Source: Geminocystis sp. NIES-3708
GTDB lineage: Bacteria; Cyanobacteriota; Cyanobacteriia; Cyanobacteriales; Cyanobacteriaceae
NCBI RefSeq assembly: GCF_001548095.1
Contig: NZ_AP014815.1
Span: 3,657,656 to 3,721,655, forward strand
DNA length: 64,000 nt
Direction of reading: 5' to 3'
Of this stretch, positions 18,392 through 30,290 are shown piece by piece. Positions within the stretch are counted from its first letter, which is position 1. Each line of letters opens with the position of its first letter. The position numbers and the translations under genes were made by a program. The notes beneath the pieces were generated by a model. The model was not told where the DNA came from and made no database searches. It worked only from the letters and a program-made list of their open reading frames with translations.

Positions 18392-19630
18392 ATGAAAAGA
18401 CCGATCGCGATCGACTTATTTTCTGGATGTGGTGGAATGTCTTTAGGTTTAGAAGCCTCTGGATTTGATGTAGCCGTAGCCGTAGAATTTGATGCAATTC
18501 ATGCTTTAATTCATCATCTTAATTTTCCCTACACCACTACTATTTGTCAAGATATAAACAATTTAAAAACTAATTATTTAAAGGATATTCTTAAACAAAA
18601 AGGAATTGATAATGATATTGATTTAATTGCAGGTGGACCACCCTGTCAAGGTTTTTCTTTAATGGGAAAAAGACAACTAGATGATCCTCGTAATTCTCTA
18701 GTTTTTGAATATTTTAGAGTCATAAAAGACTTAAAACCGAAATATTTTATCTTTGAAAATGTACCTGGTATTGCTGTTGGTAGTCATAAACAATTTTTAG
18801 CAGAATTAATTACAGAATTTGAGAATATCGGTTATCACATCGCTAAACCTGTTAAAATTCTCGATGCTAGTCTTTTTGGTGCGCCTCAAAAACGAAAACG
18901 TTTAATTCTCATGGGTAGTCGTCATGATGTCAAACCTGTTAGTTATCCCTTAGAAACTCAAGAATTTAATAATGTAGAAAGTGCGATCGCTGATTTAAGC
19001 TCAATTCCAGCATTTATCGGTGAAAATAAAGGTATAAATTCAAAAAAACTCGATTATTCAGGATTTAAGCGTAGTTTTGCCTTAAATTCTCAAGGCATCT
19101 ATCAATTATGTCATCATCGACAGCGAGATAATTTTATCTACAATCATGTAGGTTCAAATCACACAGAAAAATCCATCGAGCGTTTTCAAGCAACACCTCA
19201 AGGGGAGGTAGAAAAAACCAGTCGCTTTTTGAAACTTTCACCCACAGGATTATGTAATACGTTAAGGGCTGGAACTGCTAGAGATAAAGGTGCATATACT
19301 GCCGCCCGTCCTATTCACTACAATCAACCAAGATGTATTACAGTAAGAGAAGCCGCTCGATTGCATACATTTCCTGATTGGTTTTTATTTCATGAGACAA
19401 TTTGGCATGGTTTTCGAGAAATTGGTAACGCTGTAATTCCTATATTAGCTAAAGCCATTGGAGACGAAATAATTAAAGTTTTAGAAGTAGATATTAGCGA
19501 ATTAGAAATAAAAAAATTAGAAAAAATAGATTTAGAATTTATGGCATATAATATGGATAAAGCATCAAATTACTGGAATATTACTAATGATATAATTCCG
19601 AAAAGAAAACTTAATATTTTAAATAAATAA
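18392..19630 (+). CDS. C5-cytosine DNA methyltransferase, first of the mfd-linked R-M system
   Basis: The 412-residue protein has the standard order of C5-MTase motifs: motif I DLFSGCGGMSLGLEASGF at the N-terminus, the catalytic GGPPCQGFS (motif IV), ENVPG (motif VI), PQKRKRLILMGS (motif VIII) and a closing IGNAVIP (motif X). It would methylate cytosine at the recognition site of the linked nuclease. It lies 75 bases after mfd and 12 bases before the nuclease gene. A long region before motif IX and a ~50-residue tail make it bigger than Dcm-type enzymes. Confidence 0.92.
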   Translation: MKRPIAIDLFSGCGGMSLGLEASGFDVAVAVEFDAIHALIHHLNFPYTTTICQDINNLKTNYLKDILKQKGIDNDIDLIAGGPPCQGFSLMGKRQLDDPRNSLVFEYFRVIKDLKPKYFIFENVPGIAVGSHKQFLAELITEFENIGYHIAKPVKILDASLFGAPQKRKRLILMGSRHDVKPVSYPLETQEFNNVESAIADLSSIPAFIGENKGINSKKLDYSGFKRSFALNSQGIYQLCHHRQRDNFIYNHVGSNHTEKSIERFQATPQGEVEKTSRFLKLSPTGLCNTLRAGTARDKGAYTAARPIHYNQPRCITVREAARLHTFPDWFLFHETIWHGFREIGNAVIPILAKAIGDEIIKVLEVDISELEIKKLEKIDLEFMAYNMDKASNYWNITNDIIPKRKLNILNK

Positions 19631-19642
19631 TACAAAAAATAA

Positions 19643-20752
19643 ATGAATTATAAAGAGTGGTTAATATATATTTATGATGAAGCAAGAAAAGGACATTCTT
19701 ACATCTCAAAAATAGATATAAATTTGTTAGAAAATATTAAAATTATTTCTGAAAAATGTTTTACTCAAAAAGGTGTTTATACAGTTTTCGTGACTTTATC
19801 TATTTACAAGATTTTACATCCAGAACAAGATATTAGAAATCATCAAACACAAATTGAAAATGGTTTTTCTGGTAGAACAATTGATACACAATATATAACC
19901 CCAACTTTGAAAGAATTAGGTTTACCTTCAATGGCAGAAAGTGGTTGGCTTACTCTTTCATTAGAGCAACCTTATCCTTATACTTTAAATTATGAGGGTA
20001 AAATAGGGAATAAAGAAGTTAAAAAGGCATTTTTAGAGTTAATTGATGCCATAGAAGTTCAAAAAATTCATCCCAAATATATATTGGTAGAATTGTTCAA
20101 ACAAATAATCAATATACAGAAACAAAATCAAGTTATTATTAAACCATTAAATAACCCTGAGAAATTAACTATTTCTAAAATAATAGACATATTAAATAAA
20201 CAATTCTCATTTAATTATAATGTTTTTGGAGGTTCTAAATTACCAGTATTAGCTTTTTATGCTATTTATCAAATACTTGTAGATGAAATTGCTAGATATA
20301 ATAATTGTCAATTAAAATCATTAGGAAGTCATACAGCTTCTGATCAAAGTTCAAAAAGTGCAGGAGATATTGAAATTATTAAACTCGAAAAATTATTTGA
20401 GGTTTTAGAAATTAAATTAGATAAAATAATTGATAGTAATATTCTTAGAATTGCTCAGGAAAAAATTATTAAACATAATCCAGAAAGATATTATATATTA
20501 TCTTATGCAGATGTAAAAAAAGATGAAATTGATATTATAAATGATATTATATATCAAGTAAAAAATAATCATGGTTGTCAAATTGTTGTTAACGGAGTGA
20601 TTCCTTCATTAAAATATTATTTGAGGTTAATTTCTAGTTTAGAAATATTTATAAATATTTATTCTCAATTAATAGAAAATGAACTTGAACTACAAGCAAT
20701 ACATAAAAATAAATGGAATGAACTTATGGAGGAATTAGAAAATGACTTATAA
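19643..20752 (+). CDS. Type II restriction endonuclease, possibly SacI-like
   Basis: The 369-residue protein sits between two C5-MTase genes, the usual place of the cognate nuclease. Around residues 240-260 it has SAGDIEI followed by FEVLEIKLDK, which fits the D...(D/E)xK metal-binding core (Asp ~242, Glu ~256, Lys ~258). The N-terminal part contains HQTQIENGFSGRTIDTQYI and MAESGWLTLSLEQPYPY, phrases I associate with the SacI-type family, but this is from memory and uncertain. The recognition site is unknown. Its end overlaps the second MTase gene by 11 bases. The base composition is noticeably richer in A+T than in mfd. Confidence 0.6.
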   Translation: MNYKEWLIYIYDEARKGHSYISKIDINLLENIKIISEKCFTQKGVYTVFVTLSIYKILHPEQDIRNHQTQIENGFSGRTIDTQYITPTLKELGLPSMAESGWLTLSLEQPYPYTLNYEGKIGNKEVKKAFLELIDAIEVQKIHPKYILVELFKQIINIQKQNQVIIKPLNNPEKLTISKIIDILNKQFSFNYNVFGGSKLPVLAFYAIYQILVDEIARYNNCQLKSLGSHTASDQSSKSAGDIEIIKLEKLFEVLEIKLDKIIDSNILRIAQEKIIKHNPERYYILSYADVKKDEIDIINDIIYQVKNNHGCQIVVNGVIPSLKYYLRLISSLEIFINIYSQLIENELELQAIHKNKWNELMEELENDL

Positions 20753-21794
20753 ATTTATTGATTTATTTGCAGGAATTGGAGGATTTAGATTAGGTTTTGA
20801 AAAAGTGGGTTTTCAATGTGTATTTAGTTCTGAAATTGATGCCCACGCTAGAGAAATATATTTTGATAACTTCGGAGAATTACCTTTTGGGGATATACGA
20901 GAAATAAGCATAAAAACTATTCCTAATTTTGACATTTTACTTGCTGGTTTTCCTTGTCAACCTTTTAGTATTGCAGGAGAAAAAAAGGGTTTTAATGATA
21001 TTAGAGGAACATTATTTTTTGATATTGCTAAAATACTAGAATATCATCAACCAAAAGTGGTAGTTTTAGAAAATGTTAAGCATTTTAAAAATCATGATCA
21101 TGGTAAGACTTTAAATACTATTTTAATAACATTAAATAAACTGGGTTATACAACCAATTGGGCTTTATTAAATGCCATTGATTTTGGTGTACCTCAAAAC
21201 AGAGAACGCACTATAATCATAGGTTATTTAGGAGATATTGAATTTGATTTTAATAAATTAAAGAAAGTTAATCATAAAAAATTAAAAGATGTTTTAGAAG
21301 ATAATAGTGAAGAATTTGAGTATTTAAAAGAAAATGAATATACCTTAATTGAAAATCCTAAACAACAAATGTCAGGGCTAATTTTTGCAGGTTATCGCAA
21401 TAAGAATATCAGAGTTAATGGTACTCGTCCAGATACCCAACATTTATCAAGAGTACATAAACAACCAAACAGAATTTACTCATCACAAGGCAGTCATCCC
21501 ACATTATCTTCTCAAGAATCAGCTGGGAGATATTATCTTTTACATAATGGAAAAGTAAGAAAATTAACTTTGAAAGAATGTTATCGTTTAATGGGTTTTT
21601 CGGATGATTTTAAATTAATTGGTAGTAAAGGAAAGCTTTATAATCGAGTGGGAAATTCTATTGTTATTCCAATGGTTGAAGAAATAGCTAAACAAGTAAA
21701 AGAACAATTATTTAATAAAGATTATGCTCTACAATATTCATTAAAACCAAAGCAAATGTCTTTGTTAGATTTAGCCTTATTATGTAGTTATTAA
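20742..21794 (+). CDS. C5-cytosine DNA methyltransferase, second of the mfd-linked R-M system
   Basis: The 350-residue protein has FIDLFAGIGGFRLGFEKVGF (motif I), LLAGFPCQPFSIAGEKKGF (motif IV), ENVKH (VI), PQNRERTIIIGY (VIII) and RVGNSIVIPM (X). It is closer to the Dcm/HhaI style than the first MTase of this operon. Two different C5-MTases around one nuclease usually mean that the two strands of a non-palindromic site, or two cytosines, are modified separately. The start overlaps the nuclease gene, so the three genes form one operon. Confidence 0.93.
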   Translation: MTYKFIDLFAGIGGFRLGFEKVGFQCVFSSEIDAHAREIYFDNFGELPFGDIREISIKTIPNFDILLAGFPCQPFSIAGEKKGFNDIRGTLFFDIAKILEYHQPKVVVLENVKHFKNHDHGKTLNTILITLNKLGYTTNWALLNAIDFGVPQNRERTIIIGYLGDIEFDFNKLKKVNHKKLKDVLEDNSEEFEYLKENEYTLIENPKQQMSGLIFAGYRNKNIRVNGTRPDTQHLSRVHKQPNRIYSSQGSHPTLSSQESAGRYYLLHNGKVRKLTLKECYRLMGFSDDFKLIGSKGKLYNRVGNSIVIPMVEEIAKQVKEQLFNKDYALQYSLKPKQMSLLDLALLCSY

Positions 21795-21987
21795 ACCAAT
21801 ATATTTAAATAAAAATCAATTTATTATAGTTGAGGATTCGATACCGATTTTAGATAGAATGAATGTAGATAAAATTAGTATAGTTAATTAAAATAACACT
21901 GAGACAGTTAGAAAAAATATTCAGGATGAATAATGCTCACAAATCAAGGTTTTTGAGAATTTTTAATATTATTAAACTGTTTCATTC

Positions 21988-23229
21988 TTATTCAAAATGA
22001 CTATAACTATGAAAAATAATATGATGGGCTAAAGTTAGTTTTGTACAAGGTTGAATCGCAATTTCTTTTCCCTTAGCAGTAATCACTATAGCTTCGTTAG
22101 TATCACTAGCAAAACCTGCATTATCTTTGTCTATCGGATTAGCTACGATCGCATCTAATTTTTTCCGTATTAGTTTTTCCTTAGCAGGGGTAATAATATC
22201 TCCAGTTTGGGCGGCAAATCCGATTATTTTTTGAGATGGTTGCTTAATTTCCCCTAATTTAGCCACAATATCATTGACTGGCTCTAATTCCAGCATTGAT
22301 GGTAAAGATTGCTTACTTAATTTAGTGGAAGAATATTGACGTGGTTTTACGTCTGCCACTGCTGCCGCCATAAAAATTATATCTGCCAAAGGAAAATTAC
22401 TTCTCATGGCTGATTCCATTTCTTGGGCTGTGGTAACAGTTATTATTTGAATTGGAGGTAATAAATTCAACCATTCGGGGTTAATATTTCCAGCCACAAG
22501 AGTAACAGTTGCACCTCGATAATAACAAGCGTTAGCTAAAGCTATTCCCATTTTACCAGTGGCAGGGTTGCCAATAAAGCGTACGGGATCAAGATATTCT
22601 CTGGTATTTCCTCCACTTATTAACACTTTTTTACCGATTAAATCTCGTTTACCTTCCGTATTTATAATCGATTCTATCGCCGTTAAAATTTCTTTGCCTT
22701 CTGCCATTCTACCTTTGCCGATGCGATCGCAAGCAAGTAAACCAGTGTTAGTATGTAAAAGATGGTAACGACTGTCTTGAGATAATTTTTGCCAGTTATC
22801 TTGTACGGATTTTTGTAACCACATTTCCGTATTCATAGCAGGGGCGACAATGATAGGACAGGTTGAAGCTAAAACAGTGTTAGTAAGAAGATTATCAGCT
22901 AAACCATGAACTAATTTCCCTAAAGTATTAGCTGTTAAAGGTGCAATGACCATTATATCAGCCCATTCTCCTAAAGTAATATGTAAAGGACGAGAATGAA
23001 TAGGTTGCCAAAAATTTTGATCTGTATGAGCAGGTTTTCGAGCTAAGGTAGATAAAGTTAAAGGTGTAATAAATTTTTGTGCGGATTCAGTGAGGATAAC
23101 TTCTATATTTGCACCCTCTTGAAATAGTTGGGAAATGACTTCACACACTTTATAAGCGGCAATGCCTCCCCCAATACAAATTAAGATATTTTTATCTTTA
23201 AATGGTAGGATGGGATTATGACTCGTCAT
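21988..23229 (-). CDS. coaBC: Phosphopantothenoylcysteine decarboxylase / phosphopantothenate-cysteine ligase
   Basis: This bifunctional enzyme makes 4'-phosphopantetheine in coenzyme A synthesis. The N-terminal flavoprotein half begins [14 protein letters not shown] and has the PAMNTEMW motif. The C-terminal ligase half has [20 protein letters not shown] and an ATGKMG segment. From the ATG at 23229 the protein has 413 residues, the usual length. A longer frame from 23265 exists but would start inside the preceding gene. The start codon lies within the last codons of the DUF2555 gene, so the two are probably co-transcribed and coupled. Confidence 0.93.
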   Translation of the reverse strand: MTSHNPILPFKDKNILICIGGGIAAYKVCEVISQLFQEGANIEVILTESAQKFITPLTLSTLARKPAHTDQNFWQPIHSRPLHITLGEWADIMVIAPLTANTLGKLVHGLADNLLTNTVLASTCPIIVAPAMNTEMWLQKSVQDNWQKLSQDSRYHLLHTNTGLLACDRIGKGRMAEGKEILTAIESIINTEGKRDLIGKKVLISGGNTREYLDPVRFIGNPATGKMGIALANACYYRGATVTLVAGNINPEWLNLLPPIQIITVTTAQEMESAMRSNFPLADIIFMAAAVADVKPRQYSSTKLSKQSLPSMLELEPVNDIVAKLGEIKQPSQKIIGFAAQTGDIITPAKEKLIRKKLDAIVANPIDKDNAGFASDTNEAIVITAKGKEIAIQPCTKLTLAHHIIFHSYSHFE

Positions 23230-23428
23230 AAGCCTCAATATCAAGTAGATAAAAGTATGGTTCAACTAAGTCTTGACGGTGAAATGCGATCGCTCTTAAT
23301 AAATGCCAGTCTTGTAAACCTTCAAAAGGCGTACTATAATCATCTAATTCTAATCGAGCCGCAATTTCCGCAACTTGTTCTGCGGTGAATGTGCTATAGT
23401 CTTCTTCTTTTAATGTTAAAGTTGTCAT
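23216..23428 (-). CDS. DUF2555 family protein (small, cyanobacterial)
   Basis: The 70-residue acidic protein ([20 protein letters not shown], then [19 protein letters not shown] and a [11 protein letters not shown] end) matches, as I remember it, the DUF2555 family found in cyanobacteria next to coaBC. Its function is unknown. The frame overlaps coaBC by 14 bases. There is no signal peptide or membrane segment. Confidence 0.7.
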   Translation of the reverse strand: MTTLTLKEEDYSTFTAEQVAEIAARLELDDYSTPFEGLQDWHLLRAIAFHRQDLVEPYFYLLDIEAYDES

Positions 23429-23807
23429 GGCTTTACCTCCCCATTGTTGTCAGAGAAACTTAATTTTTTACCCCAGTCTTATTCTAACTCTATTGTCATC
23501 TTTAATTGTTAATAAATATAACATTGTACTTATCATTAGCTCTTAACATAAATCTTTGATAAAATCAGAAGAATACAGTTTAGGAAGTAAAATGTAAAAA
23601 TAAATTATCGAGACTAACTACTTAATTCATCACAATAAATTAGGATTTTATTTGCTTTTAGTTAAAGAATATTTAGCCTAATTTTGAAAAACTTCTACGC
23701 TGTAAATTCTATTAAAAAATAAATTATTTCAGCTATTATCAATCATCTTAAAATAAATTTCTAAGTAAAATTATTATAAAATTAGGTTTTTTGTTACAAA
23801 AATAACT
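23429..23807. other. Intergenic region between DUF2555 and the ABC ATPase gene
   Basis: This 379-base A+T-rich gap separates two divergent genes, so it should hold both promoters. I see no open frame with coding character, no RNA gene and no clear repeat. Several TAAAAT-like boxes are present but none has a convincing -35 partner. Confidence 0.5.
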
Positions 23808-24788
23808 ATGACTTCAACTCTTAATATACAATCACCGACAGATACATCAGATAAACCTGCGGTAGTAGAAACCTATCAATTAAGTAAAATTTATCGTACT
23901 GGTTTTTGGATGAATACCAAAGTACCTTCCTTAAAAGATTGTACATTAAAAGTCTATCAAGGGGAAACTTTTGGTTTATTAGGACCTAATGGTGCAGGAA
24001 AAACAACCTTATTAAAGACTTTATTAGGTATTATTCGTCCAAGTTCAGGAAAAGGTTTATTATTAGGAAAGCCATTAGGAGATAAAACTGTTAAACAAAG
24101 AGTTGGTTATTTACCAGAAAATGCTTATTATTATGACTTTTTAACCGCATGGGAATTTTTAGGTTTTATTGCGGATTTATTTCAAATTCCTAAAGCTCAA
24201 CAAAGTCAAAAAATTGTGCATTTATTAGACTTAGTTGGATTAGCAAAAAATACAGCCCAAAAAAAGCAATTAAGACAATATTCTAAAGGTATGTTGCAAA
24301 GAGTGGGAATGGCACAAGCCTTAATCAATGATCCTGAAATTGTTTTTTTTGATGAACCTATGTCTGGTTTAGATCCTATGGGACGTTATCAAGTTAGACA
24401 AATTATACTATCGTTAAAAGAACAAGGCAAAACTATTTTTTTTAATTCTCATGTGTTATCTGATGTAGAAAAAATATGCGATCGCATAGCAATTTTAGGA
24501 CGAGGAGAGTTATTAAATATCGGTTCATTAGATGATATTTTAGGTAAAAAAGAGACTTATCATATAATAATAAAAGATGGAAAAGAAGAAGATTTTGAAC
24601 AGTGGTTAACTCACATAACAAGAGAAAATGATTTTATCAGTGGAGAATTACAAGGCAATGAAAACGGATTTCTAACTTATTTACAAACTACTGATAGTAA
24701 ATTAATTAGTATGACTTTAAATCGAGATTCTTTAGAAGAATATTTTATTCGTATTTTAGAAGAAAAAGGCATTACTTTTAGTCAATAA
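23808..24788 (+). CDS. ABC transporter ATP-binding protein
   Basis: The 326-residue protein has Walker A GPNGAGKTT (~residue 64), a signature motif in the variant form YSKGMLQR, Walker B IVFFDEPMSGLDP and a switch His in NSHVLSDVEKICDR. The C-terminal ~80 residues form an accessory domain of the kind seen in the CcmA/NatA-like exporters. No permease gene lies next to it, so its membrane partner is encoded elsewhere and the substrate is unknown. An extra ~25 residues precede the ABC fold. The gene is monocistronic and followed 90 bases later by tyrS. Confidence 0.88.
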   Translation: MTSTLNIQSPTDTSDKPAVVETYQLSKIYRTGFWMNTKVPSLKDCTLKVYQGETFGLLGPNGAGKTTLLKTLLGIIRPSSGKGLLLGKPLGDKTVKQRVGYLPENAYYYDFLTAWEFLGFIADLFQIPKAQQSQKIVHLLDLVGLAKNTAQKKQLRQYSKGMLQRVGMAQALINDPEIVFFDEPMSGLDPMGRYQVRQIILSLKEQGKTIFFNSHVLSDVEKICDRIAILGRGELLNIGSLDDILGKKETYHIIIKDGKEEDFEQWLTHITRENDFISGELQGNENGFLTYLQTTDSKLISMTLNRDSLEEYFIRILEEKGITFSQ

Positions 24789-24877
24789 TAAATAACCAAT
24801 AATCAGTTTTTATAGCCCGACTAATCAACTGAATGATAATATATTATTTGCAGTTTTTGAGTAGAAAATAAATAAAA

Positions 24878-26113
24878 ATGACTAACAATAATTTTGCATG
24901 GTTACATAGGGGAATTACAGAAATTTTCCCTAATCAATTAGACTCTGAAAATATTACCGACAATTTAATGCAACTTTTGTTGAAAAGCGATGCCAAAGGC
25001 ACGCCGCGTGATCGCCCTTTAAGGATAAAATTAGGGATTGATCCTACTGGTACAGATTTACACTTAGGTCATAGTATTCCATTTCGTAAGCTAAGAGCAT
25101 TTCAAGATCAAGGACATACCGCCGTTGTAATTATAGGAGATTTTACTGCTCAAATTGGTGATCCTACAGGAAAAGATAAAGTTAGAAAACAGTTAACCGC
25201 CGAAGACGTTAAACAAAACGCCGAAACTTATCTTCAGCAATTACGCCCCATTTTAGACTTTGATACTCCCGATCGCCTTGAAATAAGATACAATTCCGAA
25301 TGGTTATCTAGTCTTAATCTTGCCAAAATTCAAGAATTATTAGCTACCATGACAGTGCAACAAATGTTAGCTAAAGAAGGTTTCAATAATCGCTACACCC
25401 AAGAAACCCCGATTTATCTTCATGAATTTCTTTATCCTTTAATGCAGGGTTATGACTCTGTGGCTGTAAATGCAGATGTAGAATTAGGTGGTACAGATCA
25501 AAAATTTAACATCGCCGTTGGTAGAGATTTACAAAAATATTTCGGACAAAAACCTCAATTTGGCGTTTTATTACCGATTTTAATTGGCACTGATGGAGAG
25601 CAAAAAATGTCGAAATCTCTTAATAATTATGTTGGCTTAAAAGAGGATGCTCTATCAATGTATTCTAAACTTGAAAAAACACCCGATTCTCTTCTTGCTA
25701 ATTACTTTGAATTATTAACAGATTTATCCTTACAAGAAATTCCTGAAAATCCCAGAGAAGCCCAAAAATTATTAGCAGTGGAAGTAGTTTCTCAATATCA
25801 TGGCAAAGAAGCGGCTTTAACTGTACAAAAAACAGCATTAGAACTTATTAGCAATCAAAATCTTGCTAATGCCGAAGCTGTACCCGAATTTTCTTTAAAT
25901 AACGTCGAATTTCCAGCCAAATTATTCTATATCCTCAATGTCAGTGGTTTAGTTAATAGTAGTGGTGACGGTAGAAGGCAAATTCAAGGCGGTAGTGTTC
26001 GTTTAGATGGCGATCGCATTAATGATCCTAATTTCACTATCGAAAACTCTTTGGAATTAGCAAATAAAATTTTACAAGTGGGCAAGAAAAAATTTATTCG
26101 TTTAATATCATAA
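24878..26113 (+). CDS. tyrS: Tyrosyl-tRNA synthetase
   Basis: TyrS charges tRNA-Tyr. The 411-residue enzyme has the class I HIGH-type motif as HLGHS, the [15 protein letters not shown] segment, the GGTDQKFN tyrosine-pocket motif and the KMSKS loop (QKMSKSLNN). A C-terminal S4-like RNA-binding domain ends the protein ([16 protein letters not shown]). Length and order match the TyrRS subgroup (TyrZ-like) with HLGH. Nothing odd was seen. Confidence 0.95.
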   Translation: MTNNNFAWLHRGITEIFPNQLDSENITDNLMQLLLKSDAKGTPRDRPLRIKLGIDPTGTDLHLGHSIPFRKLRAFQDQGHTAVVIIGDFTAQIGDPTGKDKVRKQLTAEDVKQNAETYLQQLRPILDFDTPDRLEIRYNSEWLSSLNLAKIQELLATMTVQQMLAKEGFNNRYTQETPIYLHEFLYPLMQGYDSVAVNADVELGGTDQKFNIAVGRDLQKYFGQKPQFGVLLPILIGTDGEQKMSKSLNNYVGLKEDALSMYSKLEKTPDSLLANYFELLTDLSLQEIPENPREAQKLLAVEVVSQYHGKEAALTVQKTALELISNQNLANAEAVPEFSLNNVEFPAKLFYILNVSGLVNSSGDGRRQIQGGSVRLDGDRINDPNFTIENSLELANKILQVGKKKFIRLIS

Positions 26114-26354
26114 TCATTAAATGATATAGATATTTATCTGTCTATTGTAAAATATTCAATAAACATCTACAACAATTAAAAATAAAATCAATTTAAGGCA
26201 ATAAATTATCAATTTTAATTATCATTGCCTACTGTTTATTGTCCACTGCCCATTTTTTGACATTTTCAAGATAGAATAATCAAGGATAAACTTGCATAGC
26301 AGTAAATCACATTAGATAATATATTATTGTTGATTATAGATAGAGAGAAAATGA

Positions 26355-27875
26355 ATGAGTCAAGAACCAGAATTAGATATTGACTACATAGAAAAATTAC
26401 AAACAGGGATTCCGGGATTTGATTTTTTAGCAGAAGGCGGATTACCAAAAGGTAGAGCGACACTCATTTCAGGTACTGCAGGAAGTGCAAAAACGGTATT
26501 TGCTTCACAATTTTTGGTAGAAGGAATAAAAAAAGGAGAAAACGGAGTATTTGTAACCTTTGAAGAACCTCCTCTAGCTATTAGAAGAAATATGTCAGGT
26601 TTTGGCTGGAAAATACGAGAATGGGAACAAAATAGACAATGGGCTTTTGTCGATGCCTCACCTCAACCCGGAGAAAGACCGATGGTTACAGGAGAGTATG
26701 ATTTAGGTGCATTAATTGCCAGAATTGAATATGCCATCAGAAAATATTCCGCCCAAAGAGTCTCTCTTGATTCTTTAGGAGCAATCTTTAGTCATTTAGC
26801 CGATAGTGCACAAGTGAGAAATGATTTATTTCGATTAGCATCAGCCTTACGAGAATTAAAAGTAACCGCAATTATGACGGCGGAAAGGACTCAGGAGTAC
26901 GGAGATATTAGCCGTTATGGAGTTGAGGAATTTGTGGCTGATAATGTGGTAATTTTGCGTAACGTTTTAAATGACGAAAAGCGTCGTCGCACGATAGAAA
27001 TTTTAAAATATCGTGGCACAGATCACCAGAAAGGAGAATATCCCTTTACAATTATTCCTCGCCAAGGAGTCGTAGTTGTGCCTTTAAGTGCCATTGAATT
27101 AGAACAACATTCATCAAATATTCGTATAACTTCAGGTAGTGAAGAATTAGATAGAATGTGCGGGGGTGGATTTTTTCGAGACTCAATTATTTTGGTATCG
27201 GGAGCAACGGGTACGGGTAAAACCCTGATGGTAACTGAATTTATGGCAGGTGGAGTCCAAAATAATGAACGTTGTTTAGTATTTGCCTTTGAAGAAAGCA
27301 GGGAACAATTATTTAGAAATGCTACTGGTTGGGGAGTTGACTTTCAACAGATGGAAAAAGATGGCAAATTAAAAGTTGTTTGTCGTTATCCTGAAACTAC
27401 AGGATTAGAGAATCATCTCATAAATATGAAAGAAACCATCAAAGAATTTAAACCGAATCGAGTAGCGGTAGATAGCCTTTCCGCCCTAGAAAGAGTCTCT
27501 AATCTTAAAGGTTTTCGTGAATTTATTATCGGCTTAACTTCCTTCATTAAACAACAAGAAATTGGAGGATTATTTACTTCTACCACTCCTACTTTATTAG
27601 GAGGCTCATCTATTACTGAAGCTCATATTTCTACCATTACTGATTCAATTATTTTATTACGTTATGTGGAAATGTATGGGGAAATGCGTAGAGGCATAAC
27701 AGTATTAAAAATGAGAGGTTCAATGCACGACAAAGATATTAGGGAGTTTACCATTGATCATGGTGGTATGCACATTGGACATCCTTTCCGTAATGTTACT
27801 GGTATTTTAGCTGGTACACCTATGTACACAACGCAAACAGAAGTTGAGCGTCTTAGTAATTTATTTGATGAATAG
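26355..27875 (+). CDS. kaiC: KaiC-family circadian ATPase, solitary (KaiC3-like)
   Basis: KaiC is the hexameric autokinase/ATPase of the cyanobacterial clock. This 506-residue protein has both RecA-like halves: CI with Walker A GTAGSAKT and the catalytic pair in FVTFEEPP, and CII with GATGTGKT and FAFEESREQ. The phosphorylation pair is kept (Ser-Thr in AHISTITDS). The C-terminal tail differs from the canonical A-loop and KaiA-binding tail (it ends TQTEVERLSNLFDE). No kaiA or kaiB gene lies nearby, and the length fits KaiC3-type paralogues, which also retain the Ser-Thr pair. That paralogue assignment is an inference. Confidence 0.85.
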   Translation: MSQEPELDIDYIEKLQTGIPGFDFLAEGGLPKGRATLISGTAGSAKTVFASQFLVEGIKKGENGVFVTFEEPPLAIRRNMSGFGWKIREWEQNRQWAFVDASPQPGERPMVTGEYDLGALIARIEYAIRKYSAQRVSLDSLGAIFSHLADSAQVRNDLFRLASALRELKVTAIMTAERTQEYGDISRYGVEEFVADNVVILRNVLNDEKRRRTIEILKYRGTDHQKGEYPFTIIPRQGVVVVPLSAIELEQHSSNIRITSGSEELDRMCGGGFFRDSIILVSGATGTGKTLMVTEFMAGGVQNNERCLVFAFEESREQLFRNATGWGVDFQQMEKDGKLKVVCRYPETTGLENHLINMKETIKEFKPNRVAVDSLSALERVSNLKGFREFIIGLTSFIKQQEIGGLFTSTTPTLLGGSSITEAHISTITDSIILLRYVEMYGEMRRGITVLKMRGSMHDKDIREFTIDHGGMHIGHPFRNVTGILAGTPMYTTQTEVERLSNLFDE

Positions 27876-28216
27876 AAAAATATTAATGATTAATTAACAA
27901 AACATAGCAATCTTACTATGTGACTTGTGAGTTTTTTAAAGGTTTACCTATCAGTGGTCAGTTTTTAAGTATAGTGAGATTTACATATTTATTTTTTAAT
28001 TTTTAAAATTGTCTATAAATGATTGAAATATTGCTTATGTAAGGATAAATATCATTGAGCTAAATAATTATAAATCTCAAAAAAAATAAATTTAAAATCA
28101 ATTGTTATTTAAAAATTATTAATGTTTATTACTATCATTCATTGCCTATTACCTGACTTCTAAAAGAAGTTTATTAGAAATTAACCTTGAATCAAAAATT
28201 ATTATTATCCATAACT
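27876..28216. other. Intergenic region between kaiC and the esterase gene
   Basis: About 340 A+T-rich bases with many stop codons in all frames. I see no tRNA-like fold, strong hairpin with T-run or repeat. It probably holds the promoter of the esterase gene. Confidence 0.4.
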
Positions 28217-28831
28217 ATGACTTTAGATGTAATTTCCATTGAACCCAAACAAGGACAAAAACCAGAATTTGTATTTGTATTGTTGCACGGTTGGGGATCT
28301 AATTATCATGATTTAACAGCTCTTACTTCCATGTTAAATTTGCCCTCTTGTTTATATTTATTTCCCAATGCACCTTATCCTCATTATCAAGTACCAGATG
28401 GTAGAGCATGGTATGCTTTAGAAAATGACAATGAAGGTATAGAAGCCAGTTTAAATCAACTTTATCAATGGTTACTATCCTTAGAAGATAGAACAGAAAT
28501 TCCTCTTTCTAAAACAATTATCGGTGGTTTTTCTCAAGGGGGAGCAATGAGTTTAGATGTGGGCTTACAATTACCTGTAGCTGGAGTAGTTAGTTTAAGC
28601 GGTTATTTACATTTCAAACCCACCCCTGATAGAAATCCTTTCCCCCCTACTTTTATTTCCCATGGAAGACTTGATGCCGTTGTACCCATTAATACAGCCC
28701 AAGAGGCAAAAAATAAATTAGAAGCAGTGGGGGTTAAGGTGGAATATAAAGAATTTGACATCACCCATGAAATTATCCCCGCTCAAATACACTTAGTCAG
28801 AGATTTTGTATTAAAGTCAATCAATTTATAA
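28217..28831 (+). CDS. Carboxylesterase/phospholipase-type alpha/beta hydrolase
   Basis: The protein (204 residues from the ATG at 28217) shows an alpha/beta-hydrolase fold: LLHGWGSNYHDL holds the oxyanion region, GGFSQGGAMSL contains the nucleophile serine, SHGRLDAVVPI the acid and ITHEI the catalytic histidine. This matches the YpfH/acyl-protein-thioesterase-like group of carboxylesterases. An upstream in-frame TTG at 28187 would add ten residues that look non-homologous. The substrate is unknown. The gene lies 350 bases before frmA, but it is not the S-formylglutathione hydrolase family usually paired with it. Confidence 0.85.
   Translation: MTLDVISIEPKQGQKPEFVFVLLHGWGSNYHDLTALTSMLNLPSCLYLFPNAPYPHYQVPDGRAWYALENDNEGIEASLNQLYQWLLSLEDRTEIPLSKTIIGGFSQGGAMSLDVGLQLPVAGVVSLSGYLHFKPTPDRNPFPPTFISHGRLDAVVPINTAQEAKNKLEAVGVKVEYKEFDITHEIIPAQIHLVRDFVLKSINL

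Positions 28832-30290
<1,459 letters not shown>

Noticed and set aside
21795-21987. Transposon end or attachment site after the second mfd-linked MTase
   Set aside because: I looked for TGTACA, TAACA...TGTC repeats and tRNA fragments here and found none.
26266-26463. 65-residue minus-strand hydrophobic frame before kaiC
   Set aside because: It overlaps the kaiC start, is low-complexity and has no ribosome-binding site.
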